Of a stretch of 64,000 bases of DNA, positions 1-12,095 are shown in pieces; positions within the stretch are counted from its first letter, which is position 1, and the number at the start of each line of letters is the position of its first letter. Made by a program: the position numbers and the translations under genes. The stretch lies in assembly GCA_021234155.1 (NCBI GenBank), contig JAJEKV010000031.1:2757055-2821054 (forward strand), in the 5' to 3' direction. Source of the stretch: Isoetes taiwanensis (taxonomy: Eukaryota > Streptophyta > Lycopodiopsida > Isoetales > Isoetaceae). The notes under the pieces were generated by a model. It had not been told where the DNA came from. It worked only from the letters and a program-made list of their open reading frames with translations, and searched no databases.

Positions 1-860
1 TAAACAACCATAGAAGCAAGCAGAAAGTTCAAGAGTCTTACCTGAGAATAAGATGCAAAAAGCTGAAATAATTTAGAGTAGCAGTTCTAGGCATGGTGGC
101 AACACAGAGTAGGTTGCAATAGTAGCCATGTGCATGTTAGCCCCATAGGTGCTAATGCTTACAGTCATGTCTTCGGTCTCGGCTCAGCAGCCCGGAACCC
201 AACACGGCAAAGGGAAAGGAGGAAAAATGAAATATAAATTGGTTTCTTCCTAGCCTAGAGTTAAACGAAATCACGGAAATATAAATTGGTTTCTTCCCAG
301 AGTAAACGAAATCACGTAGTGGACGAAGAGAATCTATGGGGAAAGGGAAGACGAACTTTAACGGTTGGGTGGGCAGGGAAAATTCCAGAATGGAGATGCG
401 CCTCCTCCCATCTCCGTTCCTATTTTTGGGGTCTTTTCTAATTTCCCCGCCTTAGATTTGTGAGAAAGGAAAGATCCGACGGTCCAAAAATAAGGCACAT
501 CAGATTTTGATGAGGTGGAAATTACACGCGGATAGGCTAGAATTTGAGGAAAGGTCGTAGGCCGGTAGGGCTTAGGGCTGGTGTGCTAAAAAAAAAAAAA
601 AAAAAAATATACAAAAAATCGGCTTGCCTTTTGATTTTCGTGGCATCGATTTGCCCCCCAGGTTTTTAGGCGACCAAATGGGGCTGCTTGATCTCACAAA
701 GGATTATGGTTATGGCAAATAAGTAGATTTCCGTAGAAGAGAGCGAAATCGTCTGGAGCTTCCACCGCAGCCTTTGAGCCGAGCTTTGCATCTAGATCCC
801 GGAGCCTAATTGCATCAAGAGGCAAAATAATTCGTAAGGTATTCTTATTTCGTCAGATAT
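1..860. other. Spacer, no gene called
   Basis: No coding region could be supported. Positions 231-274 and 277-316 are two direct copies of a segment of about 40 bp containing AAATATAAATTGGTTTCTTCC-like sequence. A run of A lies near 588-606. On the - strand, the first 60 bases contain a splice-donor-like CAG/GTAAGA, so the 5' end of a leftward gene may lie beyond the window edge. The only short reading frame there is closed after about 30 codons, so I do not call an exon. Confidence 0.4.
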
Positions 861-3800
861 ATGAAAAAAATGAGAGAAAACATTTTAGACGATTTTGCAT
901 TTCAGTTTAGCTTCAAAGGGGCCCATTTTGTAAAATCCATACCAAGATCATTTTTCTTTCCATGTTGGGTTAAAACATCATTTGTTACGATTTTCTCAAG
1001 TTTTTCTATTTTGAAGGTTATGGCATGTATGCTTTTAGCTTCATTTGTTTTTGACTTGCAATGATAATTGCAACTTCAAATCAGGAAATTAGTGAGGACA
1101 TATGTTGTTTGCTCTTCAGGTTTCTATATTCAACCAAAATGTATCCCTTTGCTACCATATCTCTTAAGACATGAATATGTAGCTCCATATGTTTTGGTCT
1201 GTTAGGAAGCACAGATAGCTATAAGTTTCTTATAAAGGTTTACTTATTGGTCTGTGCAGGATGGAAGGGGCAAAGTAGAGAGCAATATTGTCATACTCAA
1301 AAAGGCTGTCACCTGAGAGTAAGATTTTGGAAAGATTTTGCTCGCCATATTATGAACATTGACATGTTGGAAGATGCATTTTTAATGTATGGGACTAATT
1401 GATCAAAGGGTTGTTTATTTTAGGTTCTCCACATTTAGGATAGGTAATATAGAAGGGTCGCTTTTTGGAAGTATTGATCCGTTGAGATTGAGGGATATCA
1501 TGGTGGATTTGCAAGTTATTATAGTTGGATGTGTACATCTTCATATGCAAGCTTTCTGATTTGTTATTTCTTTTACAAGGTCAAGATTGAAATGCCGCAT
1601 AAGCGATTGGAAGTTTTCAAGACATCCTTGACCTGTAGAGATGGAGTCGTGGTAGATTTCCTTGCCCTTGCAAATTAAGGGACCTTGCTTACTAAATAAT
1701 CATATGTCCAGAGGTACCCATCAAACAAATTGTTTGGGTAACTTGAAGTCGATTTACCTTTTGGAGTAAAAAGAGGGAGATTTTTTTACCGACTTGAAAC
1801 CAATGTTGTGAATATTATGTCAAGCATTTCTTATATGGAGCCCAAATAGCTAATGCGCTCGACATGAGTCGCCATTTCATTGCTTCACGCAAATTTTGAA
1901 TATCTTCTAATGTGCCAATCGCTTATTTGCTCGATATGATGTCCTCTTCAAATTGTTCTACAAAGAACTTGCCCGAGTCCACCGCTAGAGAGGTAAGGTA
2001 TCCTCATGCAATGGAGCTTAAAACCTGGCCTCAAGCGCATTATGCAATTAGATCTACCTTTTATTGTTTTTCCAAACTCGAAAAGTTACATAATTCATCA
2101 TTTAAGTTTACACATTTGTTCTATAAAGCTTTTTTATTAGATATTGTGTTTATTCATACGCATTTGGAAGAAGAATGGCATTTTAAAGCAGTGTAATCCA
2201 GCTTTGTCGACATAAGGAACTTCTTGGTCCCGATCTATACCTCTACATTATCTACAGAGTTTACCGAAAAACAAAACAAGATGTCATCTTTTTGAAGTCG
2301 ATATCTTTGTTGGGGTGAGCGCTTCTATTTTATGGTAAACAAGAAATTTTAGGAATTATCTAGGGAATGACGCAAATGGATTAGCATACATGCTGATATG
2401 GCCATATTGAACCCAAGGCAAGTAAAAGGTGTTCCTCCTGTTTGATGACTATATCTCGCATACGCAGTCCATGTTTAGTATAAGAGGGAGACTAAAGCAA
2501 AGTGGCAAATTTACAGTCGCGCAGTTAATTTATGGATGTTTATAATATGCACATAGTATGGAACGCTGTATCGACTTCCAAGAAACCAAATTTCTATATT
2601 GGCAATTTGCTCTTATGATTGTCTCAAACAGCTTGAATATTTAGCATTCGGGTTTGGTTTTTCTTTTACAGATTTAATGTGATACAATATCATGCATTGA
2701 AGTGACCTCGTGTACTCTTATATCTTCTTAAGTCGCGACCAAGAACACTTTTTAGAAGTCCATTCTTTCTCGTGGAATCTTTGGGCTTTCAAACTGGGAG
2801 CAATTTGAAGACAATTTTAGCTTCATCATAATCTTGCTATTTTGGTCGAGCCTAAGCACTACTAAAGTAGGTACAATGCCTCACTCAATCGCATTGTAAT
2901 ATTTCTAGTTTCAACATTTGTTCCAGATTTAATGAGGTAGCAAAAGCTACTTTTTAGGCCGCATGATGGCAAAAATCAAGTATGGCAAAAGACAAATGTG
3001 GCCCACATTCGTTGAGCCTATGCACCGCCAAGGTGTATAATGCCCGACTATTGCATTGTGGTATTTCCAAACATCCGCTCCATATTTAGCTTAGTTTGAG
3101 TTTATTGAGTTTATGCAATCGCTAAGGTGTACCATGTCCCTCTTCTTGCATACAATAGTTTTCCTTTTAGGTTGAAGCATTCAAACTCTACATGCATTGT
3201 TAAAACTTTTACGCTTTAAAACTTTTACGCCTATTTACATGCTATTTTCTTCATAGCTTCGACGTATTCTCTTGCAACAATATGAGTTACAAGATAGAGC
3301 CCGCTTCTTATTTTTTTACCGTTGTTCCATATGAACAATGAGTTGGCATGTGAACTGAATTTTTTTCAACCTTATTGATATATATATTTGCAGAACGATA
3401 ATATGATTTTTGTGGTCCTTGAAGCATTCTCTTTGCAAAAGAGAAGTGGCTTTATAAGTTGCGCTCGGGTCGACCAAACAAGAAGCTTAGATACCATGTC
3501 TTGAGTTGCATGGGAGGTAGGGAAACAATTAGATCTGGCAGATTTGAGTTTAACATTTCATTCAACACACAGACTAGGACAAGCCGACCGAAACGATGTG
3601 ATCTTGCAAATGTAACTTTCTATTTCTTAGTTTAAAGAGAGGTCGGCACATACCCTAAACATAGTTCTAAATCGCTTAGGTAGTTATGGCAACGATAGAA
3701 GACCTAAATATACACTTCATTCATGGTGTATACTTAGGTTTCCATGAGAAGCATATAGGAGGAAACCAACAATTCCAAACAAGAATCTTAACCAAGAGCA

Positions 3801-4077
3801 AACGATACCCATTGCAAAGGGTTCAAATTTGATGAGAAAAAGACTGAAGAGACTTGACACTCCCATTGCAATTTTGCAATTTTATATTGCAATTTTATTT
3901 TGGCAAGAACTCAAATTTTGTGTCATTTTAAATTGTTGTAACATTTAGGTAAGTCTATTGAATAAACTTAAATTGTTTGGGCAATAGATCCTTGCTTGAT
4001 GGAACTTCACAATCGCAACACATATCCACAAGATAACTTAGATTGTGTCAAAAAACTTAGATCGATCGGTCGATGAT
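861..4077. other. AT-rich spacer, nothing recognised
   Basis: The stretch is AT-rich and contains only short open frames without family resemblance, splice context or codon bias. I see no inverted repeats with target duplications and no tRNA-like sequence. Confidence 0.4.
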
Positions 4078-4206
4078 TTATACTTGCTACATGCAACTTC
4101 ACAACCTCTTCAAGAAATGTTCATAGGATATATACACAACTTATACTTGCTTCATGCAACTTCACAACCTCTTCAACAAATGTTCATAGGATATATATAC
4201 AACTTA
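4078..4206 (+). repeat. 63-bp tandem duplication
   Basis: Two adjacent copies start at 4078 and 4141 with TTATACTTGCT and differ at a few positions. The 63-bp period keeps frame, so a short open frame here shows two copies of a 21-residue unit. This is probably a chance open frame over a duplication, not a gene. Confidence 0.75.
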
Positions 4207-5400
4207 CAAGAAACAGTGTCAACAACAACATGAACAATCCACAATATCAATAACAAAATATACAATTTTAGACCATTAATGAGAACCCATTTGTCAAAGC
4301 CTTTGTCCATGTTCCCTATAATGAGGCATGAGATTTCCTTAGGAGATGCAATTCAATATGCATGTTATAACCCCTCTCGATTTTGCTTCCTTTTCAAATG
4401 TTGTAGAAATCATGCAATATTTTACCAAGCCTAATTTCAGTTCTCCTCACAAATTGCCAATTGCTACATGCTTCAACATGCATGTTTGCAAACAAATTCC
4501 AATTTAATTTTGAAACTTTTCGCACATGCCATGGTTTAAATGCACAAGCATAACCATCCACATGTTTTACAACAAACTAGAAACGAATGTAAGGCTATCA
4601 TTTTGTGGATGGACATTTAACGAGACGAGTACTCAAATGTAAAAAAATTAATAAACGTGGAGTTTAGCAACAACTACAAAACAATATAACAAGATGCACA
4701 TTTTGCATCCTTACGATGTTCATACTCTGGTTTCGATGTAAGGTGACTTCGTGTCCTTGCTTATATATCTCTACATCAACATAAATGTGTTAAAAGCATG
4801 GAGTTAGGGCACATAATGTCAAAATCGAAGATTAAACAAGAACAATATTCGAACCTACATGTTTCTCTACATATGAATAACGATTATTGGTTATCATTAC
4901 AACCACTTTATGCAATCCATTTTTACTAGAAAACATAGTCTATTTATATTGTCCCTCTCTCCTAATCGTCCCTCTCTCCTAATTAGAACATAGAAAGGCA
5001 TACAAGCAGTTCAGGTATTTGAGTACAAGAGGATACAAGGGGTTTGATATTTCACACCTATGAACTCTATATGCCGTAACATAACAAATGGTTGCTAAAG
5101 CCCGGCAACGCCGGGCACCATTACTAGTTTGTTTCTAGTTTGATTTGATGAAGAATAGATGTGGGGAACCTCATGGTAATCAAACAGCATGCCATCTGTC
5201 GTATGGGCCAGAAAGGGAATGGGATGAGAGATATAGAGCACACACCTTGTTTGAAGTATGCATGGAATGGAAGTGAATTTGCCGGGTTGTCTCATCATCG
5301 CTCGCATGGCCGCATTGGTCCACAGAAATGCCTTGTGGACTGCAATGGCGCCGGAGTTTTGTATGCAGGGGCAAGCACATGTCTGGCTATGGCGGACGTC
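4207..5400. other. Spacer, nothing recognised
   Basis: AT-rich sequence with no supported gene. A short direct repeat (CCTCTCTCCTAAT, twice) occurs near 4955-4985. Around 5100-5110 there is a small GC-rich palindromic stretch, CCCGGCAACGCCGGGC. Confidence 0.4.
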
Positions 5401-5985
5401 GGAATAATGGCCGCAATAAATGCAAAGTGTATTAATGGCCGCAATAAATGCAAAGTGTATTAAGGGCCGCACACGTCTCATCAAGTTATTAGAGTGTATT
5501 AATGGCCGCAATAAATGCAAAGTGTATCGGGGAGCCACGTGGTCGCGGGCTCCTCCTCAATAAATATTAACTAGAAAAATACAAAAATGTTCCTAGAAAA
5601 AATTTTTCGACACTTGGCGCGCATGCACTGGAGCATCAACGAATCTCGAAGAATAGAATCAAAGTGTAATGGCCGCAATAAATGCAAAGTGTATTAATGG
5701 CCGCAATAAATGCAAAGTGTATTAATGGCCGCAATAAATGCAAAGTATTAATGGCCGCAATAAATGCAAAGTACATGTCTCATCGAAAGTTATTAGAGTG
5801 TATTAATGGCCGCAAATAAATGCAAAGTGAACGGGGAGCCACGCGGGTCGCGGCTCCTCCTCAATAAATATTAACTAGGAAAATACAAAAATGTTCCTAG
5901 AAAAAAATTTTCGACACTTGGCACGCATGCACTGGAGCATAAAAGAATCTCGAAGAATAGAATCAAAGTGTATGCATTATATATG
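5400..5985. repeat. 28-bp minisatellite inside a duplicated ~300-bp unit
   Basis: The unit AATGGCCGCAATAAATGCAA plus GTGTATT recurs at about 5407, 5435, 5495, 5695, 5723, 5748 and 5801. The array sits in a larger direct duplication. Both halves contain the same order: minisatellite, an ATTAGAGTGTATT segment, a GGGGAGCCACG...GGCTCCTCC hairpin-like stretch, CTCAATAAATATTAACTAG, and a block around CACTTGGC-CGCATGCACTGG. The first half runs to about 5670 and the second to about 5985. Long open frames on both strands here come from the repeat and are not called as genes. Confidence 0.8.
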
Positions 5986-7336
5986 GTTTGAAAGCCAAAA
6001 TAAGATGATAGTTTGTGCACGATCTTGGCTGTTCATTTTATTGTATTTCACAACTTTCATTCTGGATCATGAGATTATTTTAATCTTTGTAACTTTATCT
6101 CAATCGTTGAGTATTTGAGCATCTTGACCATTCGATGTTTTTTTCCTTAGGTGAGCGGTTTAGATTAAATTGAGACAGTTTCATTTTTCTGGTGTTCCAT
6201 GATCTTGCGAGATGGTTTTGTTTTGCCCGGTGTTCCATAATTTTGCAGGTGCGTCGTAGACCTTTCAATCTTTTGTGGCTCTTGAAACTCTGGCTATGGA
6301 GCAATGCCTTTTTTTTTATTTTATTTTTTTAACAGAAGAATATCTTGTGAATATGTTGTGAGCACTCCTAAATTATTTTATAGCAAATGCGTTTGAATCG
6401 GGGTATCAACCATCTGCTGCATTGTTTCTATACTTATTTTCCTTATGTTTGATGCACCCTTACAGGATGTGAGTTGCCTTTCCATAAATATGATCCTAAG
6501 AAAGAAAACGTAGGGTTAAGTTACAGAGATTAAGCCTGGATTTTAAACAAGTACAAAGATGAAGGTACTTGCATAGGGCAGTCAGGCTTTTGCACAGATA
6601 CTGAGAGGTATCAACGTGCTTACAAATTTGGGCGGCATGCATCAGAGCAGGATAATGAGTGTGTTGCTTTCCTTATTGAAGATGCCTTTCTCTATTTGAG
6701 ACCACACAATTGGAAATGGAGGCCAATAAAGGAGAATATGTGACTCTAGATCAGTACTAACTCGGTTGCAAAAGTAGCAAAAAGCGCCTTCGATAATTGT
6801 GAAGAACCCTTTAAAATGATGAGGATCTGCCACCATTACAAAATCAAAGTGGAACCACCAATGTATTGAACGCGGTCTGATATACCATTACCTATACCTT
6901 ATGCCAGTTAAAATTCCCTACGGCAATCTTAATTCCCTACATAGGATGTACAAAAAAAGCATTGCAGACATGCTTCCTTGGTGCTTTGCGTCTTCCTCAT
7001 GATCAAGAAGTTGTTGTACAATTTGCCCTTCAGGTATTAATTGATCTTTGTTGCCTCCTATTCACTTATATTCTAAAAAATGTCTAGGGCAATAGTAATA
7101 GATTCTAACAATATTGCAATTAAAAAAATTGTAGGTGCAGCCATCAAAGCAGACTTTAACCAGACCTCGAGAATCTGCATCGAACTCTAGAATTTACAAT
7201 GGGGGTAAGGACATAGCTGCACGATCTCCGAAAAATGTACACCGGAAGGAAAGAAAAGCTATGGCGTGTTCAACAGAGGCTTCCAGGTAAGAAATGCCAA
7301 TGGTATGCTTATGTGGCAAGGTTTCTGATGTATAGC
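5986..7336. other. Spacer, nothing recognised
   Basis: There are short open frames only. No protein family could be recognised on either strand. Confidence 0.35.
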
Positions 7337-7445
7337 TTCAAGGTTTTTGGGAGGGCATTCCAGCGTGGACCGGTGGGGTCCCCGACTGGCGTTAGCCGAG
7401 AGCGGATCACGGGCCAGCCCGGAATGCCCGACCAAAAACCTTGAA
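7337..7445. repeat. 109-bp foldback with 25-bp arms and GC-rich loop
   Basis: The left arm TTCAAGGTTTTTGG-GAGGGCATTCC (7337-7361) and the right arm (7421-7445) are inverted copies differing at two positions. The loop of about 59 bp is much more GC-rich than its surroundings. It contains smaller self-complementary pieces such as GGACC-ggtg-GGGTCC and GGC-gtta-GCC. This could be a small foldback element or the template of a structured RNA. It ends three bases before the next inverted-repeat element. Confidence 0.7.
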
Positions 7446-7448
7446 CCT

Positions 7449-8190
7449 ACAATATGGTATTTGGGGAGCGATTTGGCAATTTTGGCGGCTATGGCGTTGG
7501 TGCAAGGGATCCTGGCTATAGCAGGGCACTGTAACTTCTTGATCTGAGTTTCTTTAGGTTTGGCGCTCCTGCTCTCGTCGTGGTGTTCTGCTCTTTCAGT
7601 GTTTTTATTAAAGATCTTGAGGTCTTATTGGCCGCATTCTCCTTGAAGAGATTTTCGTTTGCACGTAAGATCTTGGGAGTTGCTTTCTCCTTGAAGAGAT
7701 TTTCGTTTGCAGGTAAAACGTTGGGAGATTTAATTTCCTTTTCATGAAACAGAGCTAGATAGCAGACTACAAGATGTTTTTATAGTACGACCATTTTACA
7801 GGGTAAGGAAGTTATAGATTCAAGAGATCTTGCTCTGAACACGGTAAAGAAGATATGTCTGTTTTTACATTACGGGGTAAAGATGCTATGGATTCAAGAC
7901 ATCTTGCTCTAAACATGATAAAGAAGCTACGACCCTTTTTACAGGGTAAAAAGCTATGGATTCAAACTAGAATGACCCTGTCTTGGTTTGAATAGAGTCG
8001 GATTCAAGCTTGGCTCTGCTGGAAACAGACTAACAAAGTTGTTAACTGGCAAGAAACAGAGGATTGTTAACCGGCTAGAAACCGGAGATGCGGAATGGTA
8101 GACTCAACTACATTTTGCAACTGAATCGTCTGCCACATGGCAGCACGAAATTAACCCAATGCAAAAATCGTGACCCAAATACCATATTGT
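7449..8190. mobile_element. 742-bp TIR element with internal minisatellites
   Basis: ACAATATGGTATTTGGG (7449-7465) is repeated in inverted orientation at 8174-8190. Similarity continues inward (GAGCGATTT against TCACGATTTTT). The interior has two copies of a segment containing CTCCTTGAAGAGATTTTCG (about 7640 and 7688) and three copies of a unit of about 75 bp with ACAGGGTAA...GATTCAAGA (from about 7798, 7868 and 7938). No coding capacity is seen. I could not find a convincing target-site duplication, so it is a non-autonomous element of unknown superfamily. Confidence 0.65.
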
Positions 8191-8286
8191 GAATGGTTGA
8201 GGTTCTACAGTAGTTTCTCCGCTTGGAATTTGCCTACGCGGCACGGTGAGGAAACTCAGGTTACGCCATAATGGGAATCTGCCTTA

Positions 8287-8634
8287 GGGACGCCTCACAT
8301 GTAGCGTCTCCGGCTCCTCCCCAATGTGAACGTCTCCAGCAAGAATTTTGAGGCGTTCACATGCTGGACTTCAAGATTGCTACACCATCACCGGTTTTTG
8401 CTACTCCATCGCTGTTTTTGCACCACCGAACTTCAAGATTGCTTCAAGATTTTACCTATTGCTGCAGGTGAAACCGAAAATTACTGGAAACGGAGGTCAA
8501 GACGTCCAAACGCTGAAGCAGCCGGTCGATCAAGAACTGCTGGAGCAGTTTGACGTCCAACGGTTTGGACGTTGAGACGTCCGTCAAAAAAAATTAACAT
8601 GTGAATATGTTTTCTGTCACATGTGAAGCGTCCC
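8287..8634. mobile_element. Tourist-like MITE with TTA target duplication
   Basis: The 348-bp element has imperfect terminal inverted repeats (GGGACGCCTCACATGT at the left, the complement GGGACGCTTCACATGT at the right). It is flanked by TTA at 8284-8286 and 8635-8637. TTA duplications with G-rich ends are typical of PIF/Harbinger-derived Tourist MITEs. No transposase is encoded. The right end lies 188 bp before the glutaredoxin start codon, so the element sits in that gene's promoter. Confidence 0.75.
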
Positions 8635-8724
8635 TTAAGTGTGCAAAAGGGGGCGACCACACCCTAATGAGGTGCAGCATAGAAATTTCTTAGAATGTCC
8701 AATTGAGGGCCTTTCATTTCCTAG

Positions 8725-8732
8725 TGACGTGG
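8725..8732 (+). promoter_or_regulatory. TGACGTGG bZIP-type motif upstream of glutaredoxin
   Basis: TGACGTGG lies about 90 bp upstream of the glutaredoxin start. It matches the core recognised by plant bZIP factors. It is a single short motif, so function is only suggested. A pyrimidine tract with CAG at 8809-8812 just before ATG 8813 might be a 5'-UTR splice acceptor. Confidence 0.25.
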
Positions 8733-8821
8733 TCCACAGTAAGCCAATCGATCTCCACTTTAGAAAGGCACAGCGTAGAACCCATTCCGCAAATAATACT
8801 CTTTTGTTGCAGATGCTGAAC

Positions 8822-9779
8822 ATGGGCGCTTCCGGCACCAAGGCCGTCGACCCTGCAACCGTTGTTAAGGTTAAGGATATAGTCGCCCAGAATCCTCTCA
8901 CCATTTTCAGGTCTGCCTCCTTGTTTTCTTTCTTAGGATTTTAAATTTTTGGAACCGTATCTTGTTCAACTTTTTCCTTTTCTTTTTCGGTCCAGTAAAA
9001 CTTACTGTCCATATTGCACCAAGGCGAAGCAGCTATTTTCTAGCCTGGGGGCCAATGCAAAGGTTCTTGAACTTGATTTGGAAAGTATGTTCAATTTGTA
9101 ATCCTTTATGTGCATTATTCTCCTATGTATTCAGGCAGTGGATGCTGATTTGTGAATTATCAGAAACAGCTACACTTATTTGTGAATTATTAGAAATAGC
9201 TTGAAGTTGTTGGGAGAGATTATAACATTCATTATATAAAAGTGAGAAATTTGATAGAATCTGAAATGAATGAGGGCAGCTATTGATATAGCTGCATATG
9301 TTGTATAGGGGGTAGGCAATGGATTGAACAGCTGATGGGCTAAATTTGACTTTTGGACTTATTGTAGATGAGTTTCTGCATGCTTAAATAATTTTTGTTT
9401 GTAAAGAATCAAAATCAAATCTACTTCGTCAAGTTTAAGAATCAGAAAGCAAGCTTGAATTCATTAAGAAACCATTTCCTTTACTTTGTCAATTTGCTAC
9501 TGTGTAACAGTTTTATATAAACTTTCAGGTGATGGTGCACAGATGCAATCTGCACTAGCACAATGGACAGGCCAACGGACTGTACCTAATATTTTCATCG
9601 GTGGGAAACATATTGGGGGTTGTGATGGTTAGTAGCTCATTGTTTGTGTACATGGTTAAGACATCTTGAAGCATATTCATCTCATTTTATGCAATGTTTA
9701 TCGTTATGCAGATACATTTGCAACACACAAGCAAGGGAACTTGATACCACTATTACAGGATGCAGGTTTGGTGAAGTAG
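8822..9779 (+). CDS. Class I (CPYC) glutaredoxin
   Basis: Four exons, 8822-8910, 8996-9084, 9529-9627 and 9712-9779, join in frame with GT-AG borders to give 114 residues, the usual length for a plant glutaredoxin. The active site CPYC follows SKTY at the start of exon 2. Exon 3 carries [20 protein letters not shown] and [12 protein letters not shown], the cis-Pro TVP loop and glutathione-binding GG..CDD. Exon 4 ends in [12 protein letters not shown]. Members use glutathione to reduce disulfides or mixed disulfides. No transit peptide is evident, so a cytosolic protein is likely. ATG 8813 lies in frame three codons upstream and is an alternative start. The frame is also open to 8639 but resembles leader sequence there. 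Intact, no odd residues. Confidence 0.95.
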
Positions 9780-10499
9780 CCATTTCATGGATGTTTAAAG
9801 CCAAAGAAATGTACATATATGTGACTAAAGAAACTTGACTTGGTTATCTTATTTAACCACTTGATAAAATAAAAATTAAAGCAGTTGTCGCCCAATTAAT
9901 TTATGACACAGATAATTATAGGTGTTTGTACCCAACATGGTTGCTGATCTTTGTCATTGCATTACCCCATGAGGCAGCTCGTTTCTGTTGTATGCATTTG
10001 CATTGATTAGGACAAGTTTTAGGATCTTTGAATTCAGCAGTAAACATTTTAGAATTTATCAGTTTCCTGTTGTGGTCCATTCATCAAAATAAATGTTTAG
10101 AAGACAACGTTCCACCTTGTATGAGACAATTTTTGAACATGCTGATGTTTATGGAACTAACTTGCTCACTTGGGATAATTGGATCCCAAGACAACGCCAA
10201 GCATATTCTAAATCAAGGAATATAGAATTTACAGATCACACCCATGTAAAAAACGGTCTCTATGTGTACTTATACATGCACTAATACATCGAAATAAAAA
10301 GCGACATAATGAAAGCCATACACTTTTACATCGAAATAAAAAGCCATGGCGGGGTAGAACAATATAGGTGGGCAATGCCATCAACCTATCACAAATAGGT
10401 GCATGAAAAGCATAGAGAGAGATAGACATATCGCATGTCAACCTGAACGGCATATCAGCATAGACATGCGCTTGTACATCGTCGGCCATACCCAATCTC
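9780..10499. other. 3' flank of glutaredoxin, small repeats
   Basis: No gene. Near 10284-10345 a segment TACATCGAAATAAAAAG occurs twice. Nothing else was recognised. Confidence 0.4.
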
Positions 10500-11062
10500 C
10501 TTCCTTAAAAACCATTGGTTACCGCAACTTAGATGATTTATTTGCAAAAGACGCCTGAGGATCTCGAATACGAGCTTGAAGCAAGTCTATGAGATCCTTA
10601 TGCTCAATAGGGGTCATCTTTATGGTAGACTGATGGGTGTTATTACACACAAATTCAGCAATAAACAAATACTCTTCCCAATGACCTTGATGTTCATTGA
10701 CAAACCCTCTTAAGATGGAGCAATAACTTCATTTACCACCTCGTATTGTCCATCAGTTTCTGAGTGAAATGCAGTGGAGAATCTTAGCTCTGTTCCCAAT
10801 TGCATAAATAATGGCTTCCAAAATTTACTGGTAAACTTTGTATCACGATCGGATACAATAATCTTAGGCAACCCATGTAGTCTAAATATCTCTTTTATAA
10901 AGAGCATAGCCGCACTATAAGCTGTCAACTTATCCGAACAAGGAATAAAATGTGTGTGTTTAGTTAAACAATCAACAATTGTCCAAATGACAGTATTCTT
11001 GTGAGAACTTGCGGGAAGACCAACAATGAAATTCATAGTGATCTGCTCCCACTCAAGGGGGG
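10500..11062 (-). pseudogene. Ty3/gypsy integrase fragment
   Basis: Read leftward from about 11062, the frame begins LEWEQITMNFIVGLP, the usual linker into the integrase core of plant Ty3/gypsy polyproteins. It continues with TIVDCLTKHTHFIPC, GLPKIIVSDRDTKFTSKFW (second catalytic Asp in SDRD) and FSTAFHSETDGQ. A stop interrupts it near 10708. After a frameshift, recognisable sequence continues (RGFVNEHQGHWEEYLFIAEF) and fades near 10510. No reverse transcriptase, gag or LTRs were found, so this is a truncated, inactive relic. Its 5' edge at about 11062 coincides with a G-rich junction that may be where another element inserted. Confidence 0.85.
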
Positions 11063-12095
11063 TTCACTTTTGTTAGGCGTAAATCATATCAGCGTGGACG
11101 ACAAGGGGTTTTTTATTGGCTTTGGCATACGTATATGTACGCTAAAAAATACGTGGGAGCTTTAGTGGGGCGTATCAAATACGTAAAGGGGTGGTGCAGA
11201 GGAGCTTTGCACCGTGGTAGATACGCCAAGGGGTACCTTGATAGATTTGGTTCAGGATAGGTTCACATTTGAAGTTTGAATAGGCAAGGCTCAATTTTAT
11301 TTATTTTTTCCTAGGATTCTAAGCTTTGGCTAGATTTTACCGAATTTTACTTGCCATTTTTCTTTTTCTTTACGATTTGCTTGCTTGGATGATTCCCTTC
11401 TTTGAATAACATGGTAATGGTAATGTGTTCGTTTCTATTCCAGACTCAGATGCATACCAAAGTCACCGAAGTTGGGTGGAGTTTCAAATCATTGTGCAAC
11501 ACTCCATTGAGAACAGGTAGGTATTCGATAAGGCAATGCAAAGCATTTTTAATGTCTTTAACAAGTTTTGGGCCCTTTGATAGTTACGTGCTTTTTTAAG
11601 ATCGATACTCTCAAGTTTAAGCTTTTGTTATAATCACGGATATTGCATTTTCGAAACCTTGAAGTATCTCTATATGTAAGGATTTGATCTGCTTATATAA
11701 GAGAAATTGAGAACGTGACATACATTGCTTCTCAAGTATGCATGTTTTATCATAACTATAGAGTTCTCGAGAGTTCTAATGGATTTATCAGGATTCAATG
11801 GGTCTGATCCTAGCAGCACCAAACCACAGCAAGCAATGAATGCAGGCATTAGTTTCAAAAACAAATGGAGGCACTAGTGTACAAAGCAATGCCTCTTATA
11901 GTAGCTTAATTTTAACTAGTGACTCAAATGAGGACAAGGTGGAGCACCCCAGCATGGTCTCCCTTCTTGTGGGATCGCATGGTCTCACTAGTTCGCATGT
12001 CTAGTTCCACATGCATGTCTAGTTCCATATTCTTGCTTGCATAAGCTTAGAATATAATTCTATTTTTTAAGTCCTTCTCAATTTTGTTTTTGCAG
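11063..12095. other. TACGTA-rich stretch and possible upstream exon
   Basis: Positions 11063-11240 carry several TACGT/ACGTA motifs. These could be subterminal repeats of an element starting at the integrase junction; this is inference only. Near 11442-11516 a stretch bounded by TTCCAG and GTAGGT is open and could be an exon of the downstream transposase-like pseudogene. No terminal inverted repeat partner was found. Confidence 0.3.

Noticed and set aside
5161-5463. 100- to 147-codon frames on both strands near 5.1-5.5 kb
   Set aside because: Both overlap the minisatellite, share no family resemblance and oppose each other in mirrored frames.
8639-8821. In-frame upstream extension of the glutaredoxin to an ATG at 8639
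   Set aside because: The added 61 residues do not resemble a transit peptide or a known glutaredoxin extension, and a possible 5'-UTR acceptor lies at 8812.
11054-11068. GGGGGGTTCAC at the integrase junction as another end of the CCCGGGGG MITE family
   Set aside because: The preceding bases are CAA instead of CCC, the following sequence does not match the family, and no partner end was found.
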